From assembly GCA_009746045.1 (NCBI GenBank), contig RPFO01000090.1, forward strand, positions 45,001-70,000: a stretch of DNA of 25,000 nucleotides, written 5' to 3'. Below, in pieces: positions 1 to 7,054 of this stretch (the first letter of the stretch is position 1; each line of letters begins with the position of its first letter). Source of the stretch: Mesostigma viride (lineage: Eukaryota > Streptophyta > Mesostigmatophyceae > Mesostigmatales > Mesostigmataceae). Under the pieces are notes generated by a model. It had not been told where the DNA came from. It saw only the letters and a list, made by a program, of their open reading frames with translations, and ran no database searches. The translations under genes and the position numbers were made by a program.

Positions 1-149
<149 letters not shown>

Positions 150-333
150 GTTACGTCGCGTAACAATTCGTTGTAGTTACGGACGTAAATTAGGTCTTTT
201 GCCTCGGTTGTCCCTAGGTTTACGTTTAGGCTCCTACCGGGACATTATTGTCCTCGTAACAGTACTGTGGTACATTGGGTGCCGTTGGGCGCCGCGCCGC
301 GTACTTTACTAGTGGTCCTTATCCTGTGGTAGA

Positions 334-387
334 ATGTAGTGGACCAGCGTGCATCAGTAGATGTAGTGGACCAGCGTGCATCTGTAG
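334..387. repeat. 27-bp tandem duplication
   Basis: Two adjacent 27-bp copies (334-360 and 361-387), each beginning ATGTAGTGGACCAGCGTG, that differ at one base near the end (CATCAGTAG versus CATCTGTAG). They lie in the gene-free stretch 148-485, in which I see no coding region or other signal. Confidence 0.9.
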
Positions 388-497
388 GCGAGGGCCATGT
401 CGGCCCGAGCGTGTTGGACCGTTGGTGACCATTTATGCGCGTTCTACCCTTTGTGTGTGCACTCGGCGTGTGTTAAATGAATTAACCCATAGTCCGG

Positions 498-523
498 AAA
501 CAGTTCGATATATCGAACTGTTT
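498..523. repeat. 26-bp perfect palindrome touching the left terminal repeat
   Basis: AAACAGTTCGATA is followed directly by its exact reverse complement. The palindrome starts at the base after the 12-bp terminal repeat of TTAA element 1. It could form a cruciform or hairpin, or be a dimeric binding site for a transposase or host factor. Confidence 0.9.
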
Positions 524-530
524 GACCCCC

Positions 531-568
531 GGTGGCGCGGCGCTCAATTCCCGGAGCGCCGCGCCACC
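531..568. repeat. 15-bp inverted repeat with 8-base loop
   Basis: GGTGGCGCGGCGCTC (531-545) and its exact reverse complement (554-568) are separated by eight bases. It is very GC-rich and sits 7 bases after the 26-bp palindrome, inside TTAA element 1. Confidence 0.9.
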
Positions 569-684
569 TGTGACGGATGTCAGTGGTCCGGTGGGTCTGG
601 GAACACTTAAGGACGAAGGTGATGCATAGGTTTGGGGGTAATATTCGCCATAGCCTGGTAAATACAACGTGTATTGAGACAGTA

Positions 685-950
685 TCACGTGACTTTACCA
701 CTTTTAGCTACCCCCACTTTTAGCTACTTTACCACGTTTAGCTAGCCGCGCCCGATTGCAGCTGTGGCATGCCTTTGGCATGAAGGAGACTGGGGGTCTC
801 TGCCCTTTCTCCTGTAGTGCACACACAGGGATTAAAAGCACTTCGGTGCTCCGTGACTCCCCAACGGGAGCACGAGTTTAATTAATTAATTAATTAATCA
901 CGTGACTTTGGCGGGAAATTTTCACTCGCGCGCGCGCGTAACGAGATATG
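685..950 (+). promoter_or_regulatory. Promoter-like block: two CACGTGAC boxes and an E2F-type site
   Basis: The 12-mer TCACGTGACTTT occurs at 685-696 and again at 898-909. It contains the CACGTG E-box/G-box recognised by bHLH and bZIP factors. The second copy overlaps TTTGGCGGGAAA (907-918), which matches the E2F/DP consensus. A CG-dinucleotide run (about 928-938) and an ATG at 948 follow. The ATG opens only 28 codons before a stop, so any gene here would have to be spliced, and I cannot show one. The block lies inside TTAA element 1 and may be captured host promoter sequence. Confidence 0.4.
694..745. repeat. Three short repeats around CCAC-TTTAGCTA
   Basis: Three adjacent 16-18 bp units (694-711, 712-727, 728-745), each containing CCACTTTTAGCTAC or a one-to-two-base variant. 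They lie just after the first CACGTGAC box and may be part of a regulatory region. Confidence 0.7.
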
Positions 951-2137
951 GCTGCTAGCGTGCCGTTATCAAGGAAATTTTGCGTCTCGAGGCTTGCAAT
1001 GGTTCAGAATGTTGCTCAGAATGATGATGCGTGATTTTCGTAGGTCAGGGGTGGCCAGATGGGATGGCATTGGTAAAATACAGGTAGGAAATTACTGCTT
1101 TCTTGGTCGTCAGTACCAGATGAGTAATGGCATGCCATATTTCGATTTTCTTCTTATGGCCCGGCAGTCTGCGCCAGCCCGAGCACCCAGTTTTGGTACG
1201 GGACATCCGCAGCAGCGTCCCTGTGAATTCGGATGCGTTTATAGGTAATCTTTGCACAGAACATCAACCTGGTAATCATGTCGGATGCATTCACTATGCG
1301 GCTATGGCGGCCTATGCCTGGAAAGCATTAGCCAGTGTGAGATATGATGAGGGTCCCGACCAGCAGAACCCGGAAAGGTCGTGATCAAGCCAGGTACGGC
1401 GACGTGTTTGCATGTCGTTTGCACGGGAATCTGTCGTTTATGCATCGATTTTACACGAGTGCCATCAGTGCCTCTTGCAGCAGGTTTCCATGCCTGCTGT
1501 ATGAGTGCTATTAGCCCCAAATCTGCTCAGTTTGTGGTGTTTCTTTGGAGGATGCCATTCCGTTAGTACGTGCTGGTTTAGCACTTCTTTGTTTCCCAGC
1601 ACTTTTGACAGTCCTATGTGGCTGTATACAATGCATCACTGTGTGGCATTTCATGGATGGCTGCTTACGCGTGCGTAACCCACACACGTAAGTGAGCGCA
1701 TTATATAGGTCAGATGGGCTATCCGTGCGGTCTGACCCAAGGAAAGCATGGTGGCACTATCTATTAACATTGTCCAACCCCAGAATAATTTTTTAGAACC
1801 CTCCCTGCAGGGGTAAACTACTAAGGGGATTTCCCTTGCCTGAAAATGATCGTCTTTTGGCCAAGTTTGACATTAAATATCTTGCAAACCACTTTATAAA
1901 CTCATGATATTATTGCATATTCTGAAAGCTCTTGAAGTGTAGATATTCCTAGCACCTTGGTTGGGGGTATTTGGAGTTGTGGTCTATGAGTTATGATTTT
2001 TTTCATTTTCAGGGGTCAAAAAATGCCAAAAACCCATTCCCGGACTATGGGTTAACACATATAGGCTTGGGTCACGGCAGTGTAGTTGTGTTTCCTTCCT
2101 CTATTCCTGGAGTAAACGGGTTTTGATAAATGGTTGT

Positions 2138-2440
2138 ATGGCGTATTATAGTAACACTTACGTTAATGCATTGAGATCAGCTCCGTCACGTTCGTCTTTC
2201 GCCAGAGGGTTGAGTAGAGGAGGCCTGACCAGTTTAGGTAGTATCAGGCCCATTAGAGGTAGAGGCGGAGGTAGATATCCGCGGCGTAACAATGGTTCCG
2301 GAGGAACTTCAGTAGGTAGTGAACGAGACGACTATCCCTTGCCACATACACCTGTTCAAGACCCCTTCCGCGTCCAAGAACAAGAAGTCGACACTTCCTT
2401 GATAGGTAATGGGCGGGTCGCCTTCAAGCTAGGAGAGTAG
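2138..2440 (+). CDS. RG-rich small ORF in the chromovirus leader
   Basis: This 100-codon frame starts at an ATG at 2138 and encodes a basic protein rich in Arg, Gly and Ser, with an RGRGGGRYPRR stretch resembling an RGG box. RGG boxes commonly bind RNA. It lies about 385 bp before the hybrid-binding ORF and could be a small RNA-binding accessory protein, an upstream ORF or a first exon. No family is recognised, and the C-terminal half is acidic and featureless. The composition is plausible for coding, but a chance frame cannot be excluded. Confidence 0.35.
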   Translation: MAYYSNTYVNALRSAPSRSSFARGLSRGGLTSLGSIRPIRGRGGGRYPRRNNGSGGTSVGSERDDYPLPHTPVQDPFRVQEQEVDTSLIGNGRVAFKLGE

Positions 2441-2670
2441 TGCTGCCCGTTTCGGGACACGCTCTACCTAGAAGCTAGACCTGCTCGCAGCGGATAAATC
2501 CTTTCGTAGTTAGCCTGTCCTTCGCCTTGTTTTCCTGCTTACGGTTGTTTCCTGTCTTAGATAGGGGAGCATTACTGTTCGGAGACGATTAGCGTCGCAG
2601 TACCTACACCTTTTTCCTTGTGCTGCTGCTTTATTAGACGGCCGCACCCGCAGAGTTACGGGGCGCTGTG

Positions 2671-2728
2671 TTAGGACGAGCGCTGGAATATCCGGCCGCT
2701 GACTTAGGACGAGAGCTGGAAACGTCCG
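2671..2728. repeat. Two near-copies of a 24-25 bp motif in the leader
   Basis: TTAGGACGAGCGCTGGAATA at 2671 recurs with small changes at 2704, 33 bp later. The rest of 2441-2814 holds no gene I can support. The last stretch before the splice donor is Ser/Thr/Pro-rich in one frame. Confidence 0.7.
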
Positions 2729-2814
2729 CCCTCCTTCTTCTTTCGGTGATCCAGATCGTCCAGCTAAGTCGCCTACCCCTACCTCGTCTAGCTTGACATC
2801 ACAAGACACGCCAG

Positions 2815-3311
2815 GTGAGTTATCATGAGTCAACGTCGTGTTTTTACTGCGCCTTCCCATTCATCTAGTGATAATAGTTTAGCTAAGTATTACGTAGTTA
2901 TTACCCCTCAATGGTCAGCCATTTTCCTCTCTTGGTCAGATGCTAGGAAGATAGTGCAAAATCGTACATATAATGTAATTAGGTATAAGAAATTTGTTAC
3001 CTTCGAGGAAGCTCAACAATTCCTTATAGACCATAGCGTATCAGATCTAGGCCTACACGTACGTTCTACTCCTCATGGTCGCCCTCCTGTAGAAGCTCTA
3101 GATTTTGCTACCCCTCCTTCGTCTCCCCCTAAGAGGGCTGCATCCTCATCTAGCTTAGATACTCCTCTCACCTTAGAATTCGGTTCCCTATCCATTACTG
3201 TTGTTAAAAAGGATTGATTTAAATTGTTTCCTTCTTTTAAGCCATTAAAATCTTTTCCTTTTCTTTCCTTGCCTTATATTAGGCCTTGTCCTTTATCCTT
3301 GTTGCTTTCAG
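2815..3311 (+). other. Predicted retained intron containing the hybrid-binding ORF
   Basis: The left edge reads CAG|GTGAGT, a full consensus 5' splice site (GT at 2815). The right edge is a long pyrimidine-rich tract (about 3225-3308) ending TTGCTTTCAG (AG at 3310-3311). Removing 497 nt would delete the whole hybrid-binding ORF and bring the leader to within about 30 nt of the Gag ATG at 3342. A full-length RNA would keep the ORF upstream of Gag. This is inferred from splice signals only. Confidence 0.5.
2825..3217 (+). CDS. RNase H1-type hybrid-binding domain protein (Cauli_VI fold), accessory ORF before Gag
   Basis: The protein has 130 residues from an ATG with A at -3. Residues 21-69 match the hybrid-binding domain found at the N terminus of RNase H1 and in the caulimovirus P6 translational transactivator (Pfam Cauli_VI). 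The pattern is YYVV, then IFLSWSDARKIVQ with its conserved Trp, then RYKKF and EEAQQFL. That fold binds RNA-DNA hybrids or double-stranded RNA. No RNase H catalytic domain follows; the C-terminal half is Pro/Ser-rich and probably disordered. It stands 124 bp before Gag, inside a predicted intron. Plausible roles are hybrid or genomic RNA binding during reverse transcription, or helping translation of the downstream Gag. The domain call is strong and the role is inference. Confidence 0.8.
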   Translation: MSQRRVFTAPSHSSSDNSLAKYYVVITPQWSAIFLSWSDARKIVQNRTYNVIRYKKFVTFEEAQQFLIDHSVSDLGLHVRSTPHGRPPVEALDFATPPSSPPKRAASSSSLDTPLTLEFGSLSITVVKKD

Positions 3312-3341
3312 TTAGATTTTTGATCATTTACTTAAACAAAA

Positions 3342-5099
3342 ATGGATCCAGTGGGTGGTAACATGTCGCCTATACCTACCAATACTCCTACTATGAGTAA
3401 TAATAATAATAATAATAACAACCATAACAACAATCGTGGTAACCGACGGGACTCACTTGAAACAGTGCACCATCTCACTCCCCAAGGTAACCTTCGTGCC
3501 TCACCTCCTTCTCCTCTTGCTGATGGTCGCCGTCGTCCCTCACTTACCCCTCCTACCTATGAACAACGTCAACGTATGCAAGTCAGATTTAGTGATGACC
3601 CTTCCCTTACCCTGAACCAGGCCCCTGCCCCTCCTGCAACCTTGGCTCAACCCTCCAGCAGGTCCTCACTAACTAACAATGTTTTTAGGCCTCCTTCCCA
3701 CCCTGTGCCTTCTATGCCTGCGCTGAACACGGGACGTGCCTCTGCCCCTGTCGGTCCTTCTGGGCGCCCTAGTGCAGTTCCCTTTTACCCACCTGCTTCC
3801 TGGTCCTACCCTGAGACGGCCTATGAGGCAGCCCAGGTCCCTACCCGTGTGGCTGATTTAGAAGTTAATAGTGATTTCAGCACCATGCCCTTAGATGACA
3901 GAAATTATGATCATTTTGCCTATTCCTCTCTTCGTGAGCAATATACTGTCCCCTTCTCTTATGGGCACCAGCCTGAAACGGTGGCCCCTTCTAGACCCCT
4001 ACCCAAGACTTTTCCTCTTCCTTCCTTCTATCCCGCTTATGTAGCAGTGGAAGATAGTGGCCCTATGGGAAAAACTGACTCTTCTAATCCCCCTAAGCCC
4101 CCTGCTCTTCCCCTCTTTGCTAACCTTCCCAAGCTGGATGTCAAGTCTACCCCTCAACAGTTTTTCACCTTTATTATGTTGCTTACCCAGAACACAGAGT
4201 CGTGGCAGAATCATAATAGGTGGCGTCTTTCTGATGCTGTATTAGTTCCTCACTATCTCACAACCTGTATTACTCCTGAGCTTGCTAACCTCATTCAGTG
4301 TGAGTCTTTGGCCTCTCATGCCTACCCTAACTCTGTAGCAGAATTGTTTAAGCGTTTAGAGAACCATTTAGTCCCTCCTGATTCAGATTGGCAGGATAGA
4401 TTAGCCTTTGGTACCTTGCAGCAGGGTACTAAATCATTTAAGGAGTATATGAAAGAGTTTGATGCTCAGATGGTACGAATTAGGGATTTGTCGGGTGCAG
4501 AAGTACGTGCTCGCTTCCTCCAAGGCCTCAGTAGACCCTTATTACGTGAAGTCAAGCGCCAGTTCTCTGCCTACCGTTTTACTGATCTGCCCCTCAAGCA
4601 TGTGCGCCAGCATCTCTTGCGTGTAGCAGATTTCTTCACCACCCCTTCTCTTCCTACCCGTTCCCGTATTAATAATATTATCCTTACCCCTGAGGAGGAG
4701 AACTCCTATGTAGAAGAATTAGATATCTGTGTTACTGACCTTTCAGCCCTTGATGTCTCTCATATCACATGCTATCATTGTAAGGAAGTAGGTCATCTTA
4801 AACGTGAGTGCCCCAAGTTCCTTTCGGGTGCTCCCCCTCATCCCGACGCTCGCCCTCCTCGTACCCCTCAGCGTGCTCCTATTCGTCCTACTTCAGGACG
4901 CATTCCTTCAGCTACCCCTAGTAGGCTGAATGCTGTGCAGACAGGATCCCCAGGGTTCCCCTATGATAATCAGGCTCCCGCACCCTCTTCGCTCCCTCGT
5001 GACCCTCCAGCAGTGGCTTTTTCGCCAGGGTCTTCTTCGGGGTTAGTTCCTATGGATTTGGGGGGGAGGGGGAACAGTAGGCCTGTCAGCCGGGGGTAA
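3342..5099 (+). CDS. gag: Chromovirus Gag polyprotein with CCHC zinc knuckle
   Basis: This 585-residue structural protein packages element RNA into particles. The start is the ATG at 3342 (A at -3, G at +4). The N terminus has an Asn run followed by about 230 residues rich in Pro and Ser. A retrotransposon Gag capsid region lies at roughly residues 260-430, including DRLAFGTLQQGTKSFKEYM and FLQGLSRPLLREV. A CX2CX4HX4C knuckle starts at Cys477 (CYHCKEVGHLKREC), followed by a basic, proline-rich tail. The end overlaps the protease frame by about 50 bp around a G7 run. The protease is in the +1 frame, so a Gag-Pol fusion would need a +1 shift or one G fewer. Confidence 0.93.
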   Translation: MDPVGGNMSPIPTNTPTMSNNNNNNNNHNNNRGNRRDSLETVHHLTPQGNLRASPPSPLADGRRRPSLTPPTYEQRQRMQVRFSDDPSLTLNQAPAPPATLAQPSSRSSLTNNVFRPPSHPVPSMPALNTGRASAPVGPSGRPSAVPFYPPASWSYPETAYEAAQVPTRVADLEVNSDFSTMPLDDRNYDHFAYSSLREQYTVPFSYGHQPETVAPSRPLPKTFPLPSFYPAYVAVEDSGPMGKTDSSNPPKPPALPLFANLPKLDVKSTPQQFFTFIMLLTQNTESWQNHNRWRLSDAVLVPHYLTTCITPELANLIQCESLASHAYPNSVAELFKRLENHLVPPDSDWQDRLAFGTLQQGTKSFKEYMKEFDAQMVRIRDLSGAEVRARFLQGLSRPLLREVKRQFSAYRFTDLPLKHVRQHLLRVADFFTTPSLPTRSRINNIILTPEEENSYVEELDICVTDLSALDVSHITCYHCKEVGHLKRECPKFLSGAPPHPDARPPRTPQRAPIRPTSGRIPSATPSRLNAVQTGSPGFPYDNQAPAPSSLPRDPPAVAFSPGSSSGLVPMDLGGRGNSRPVSRG

Positions 5100-5691
5100 C
5101 CTGGACAGGTCCTTAGATAGTACCCCAGATGAAAATTTTTGCCTGCCTGTTTTTATAACCTCTGTAGGAGCTGAATCTTCCCTACCACTACGTGTGCGTC
5201 CTCTTATGTTCTTGAATGGTGGTTTAACCGTCCCTCACACTGTTGTAGACCCTTTCCTGCATGCTGATGAACTCTTGAATGTCTCTGTGTTGGTAGATAG
5301 CGGTGCGGCTAGCTCCTTTGTGAGCGAAGCCCTAGTTAGGCGTTTAGGACTAGTCCCTACCCCTCACACCAAACCCGTTACTGTTCATTATGCTGATGGT
5401 CGCACCAGTCATTCCCCGGGTACGGTGTCCCTTCCCATGGTTATACAAGGACGTACTGTCAACCTGACGGCCACTATAGGCCCTATCACTACCGCTGATG
5501 TATTACTAGGATTAGATTGGCACCAGGATAATAAGATTACTATTAATTATGATACCATGGTCATTTGGTTTCCAGATAGCTCTTACTGGGTACCTGAACG
5601 TCATTATCGATTGGAAAATTTATCCTTGGTAGATATTACTCCTCCTACAGTTAACGAAACTGTGGCTGAACTGTGGTTCAGTCTGCACTGA
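5047..5691 (+). CDS. Chromovirus retropepsin (protease), cut after its fold by the copia insertion
   Basis: This aspartic protease processes the Gag-Pol polyprotein. The frame is open from 5047, just after a TAG, and overlaps the Gag end. It has no early ATG, so it is normally made as part of Gag-Pol. The active-site loop VLVDSGAASSFVSE and the second strand-turn DVLLGLDW show the retropepsin fold, with Asp in the DSGA motif at about 5296. After 5648 the frame runs into the LTR of the nested copia element and stops at 5691, so the last 14 codons are not its own. The true continuation resumes at 13130 in the same phase. Confidence 0.9.
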   Translation, partial: FLWIWGGGGTVGLSAGGNLDRSLDSTPDENFCLPVFITSVGAESSLPLRVRPLMFLNGGLTVPHTVVDPFLHADELLNVSVLVDSGAASSFVSEALVRRLGLVPTPHTKPVTVHYADGRTSHSPGTVSLPMVIQGRTVNLTATIGPITTADVLLGLDWHQDNKITINYDTMVIWFPDSSYWVPERHYRLENLSLVDITPPTVNETVAELWFSLH

Positions 5692-6276
5692 TTAATATCT
5701 ACAGAGGAAGTAGTTATATTAATCAATAGGTTTACGTTGCTGGTTATGGCTACCAGCACAGAACGCACGAGGCACGTGAGAACCGTCGCCGAAGGTGCGA
5801 GGACACAGGTGCAGGGAAAGTGGTGCTACCAAGTGGCAGCTTCCTGCTCGTTGTATACTAATTGTGACGCAGTCACATCCAGATGACTGATAGGACAGAT
5901 CATCTCACAATATTGCTGTCCTTCACTCTGGACCAGCAGATCTCGACTCGTTATCCATAAATAGTCACATCAGTGTCCTGTCGCACAAGTCCTGTCACTA
6001 TTTGTTACGTCTAATCAATAGCATTGAATAGACCGCAGTGTCGGAGACTAAATGTCCTATCGTACACTGTGACAAGACGCCGTATGCCACGCGTCACTTG
6101 AAGAACCACCGTAGAATCACCGAATCCAAGTAGAATGTAGTAGAACAGTATCTTGCTCATATCTCGAGCAATACTCATCAGAATGAACCCGTTTCTGGAT
6201 TGTAGTAACCGGAAGTAGAATCTCTACAAGCCAAGTAGCTTAGTAGAATAATATTGCTTGCCAGGCAATATTAACT
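5649..6276 (-). repeat. 3' LTR of the copia element
   Basis: This 628-bp repeat is the left copy, which is 3' with respect to the minus-strand genes. It has four base differences from 12497-13124 and no gap at a constant offset of 6,848. In minus-strand sense it begins AGTTAATATTGCC and ends TTCGTTAACT. Confidence 0.93.
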
Positions 6277-6350
6277 CCAGCCCTTTCTTCTCTTTTAGAG
6301 CTTGGACATAACAGCCATATTAACTCCAGCCCTTTCTTTCTTTTAGAGCT
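6268..6350 (-). other. Polypurine tract and LTR edge, duplicated
   Basis: Next to the 3' LTR the minus strand reads AAAAGAGAAGAAAGGG, a typical polypurine primer for plus-strand DNA synthesis. A block of about 34 bp holding the LTR end plus this tract (6268-6302) is repeated with small changes at 6317-6350, so two tract-plus-edge junctions lie in tandem. The remaining stretch 6351-7054 is 3' untranslated sequence with no gene. Confidence 0.75.
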
Positions 6351-6806
6351 GTTAGGCTTGGCAACACATATATATAGAAACAACATGCATAGCACTTGAC
6401 ATCCCTCCCAGCTCTCTGTAGTCTCTGCTCGGGATTAATCAAGCACCAGATCACAACACATCTCAGCCATGACGAATTACAATGAATTCCCTATCCACTG
6501 GAAGTAGAAAGCCAAGTGTTTGGAATAGCAGCTTGTGGCTAACCAGAATAATGACCAAAATGGAATCATCACCATAATGGCTCCTGATTGGAACCCCACA
6601 AGTTACCCACAAGACCTTATCAGGTAGACATTGATAGTTATCAGAACTGGCGCCCACCATGGACTGAGAAATAGCACATCACAAAATATATTAAGCACAT
6701 GACAAACTACATTCCTCTGTCTGGGACAAAACTAGGGGGACCTGTCGCCACCTCACCAGCAAGGTTGATGGGCCAGCCAATCCGGGAAAATCCGCCTAAG
6801 CAGCCC

Positions 6807-6823
6807 CAGGGAATCGAACCCTG
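6807..6823 (-). other. tRNA T-arm / Pol III B-box-like sequence
   Basis: The minus strand reads CAGGG-TTCGATT-CCCTG, a 5-bp stem and 7-base loop that fits the T arm of a tRNA and the GGTTCGANTCC B box. I found no matching acceptor strand, D arm or A box at the right distance, so this is at most a tRNA fragment or a SINE-like relic in the 3' region of the copia element. Confidence 0.4.
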
Positions 6824-7054
6824 CCCTATAAAATCCCTTTGGTTGAGACAAACCTCAAACTGAGGACAAACCCCCAACCAACATCATGCTCCATGACTGA
6901 GCATTACATAGAATACAGTATTATACACATATGTACACAGAGCATTACTGCCCTCAGAGCATCACAGCTCTCAGCATAACAGAGCCCAGCTCTATGTTAG
7001 CTCTTCTCACCCAATCAGTCACCAAACTCAAAGCTCCAACTGGAATTGCTCAAC

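Larger units (their letters stand above)
486..2051. mobile_element. TTAA-flanked, piggyBac-like non-autonomous DNA transposon 1
   Basis: The ends are a 12-bp perfect inverted repeat, CCCATAGTCCGG at 486-497 and its reverse complement at 2040-2051. Each is bordered outside by TTAA (482-485 and 2052-2055). Duplication of TTAA and ends beginning CCC are hallmarks of the piggyBac superfamily. The interior (1,566 bp) has no recognisable transposase, only short broken frames, so it is probably mobilised in trans. A 26-bp perfect palindrome touches the left terminal repeat. The interior also carries a second long hairpin and a promoter-like block. No empty copy is in the window, so the boundaries rest on the repeats and TTAA alone. 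Confidence 0.75.

Noticed and set aside
2510-2860. Minus-strand 116-codon frame before the hybrid-binding ORF
   Set aside because: It contains a repeated peptide (ALVLSQRP / ALVLTQRP) that only reflects the duplicated leader motif, and it lies opposite the chromovirus.
6807-6823. Complete tRNA gene on the minus strand
   Set aside because: Only the T arm fits. No acceptor pairing, D arm or anticodon arm was found at the right spacing.
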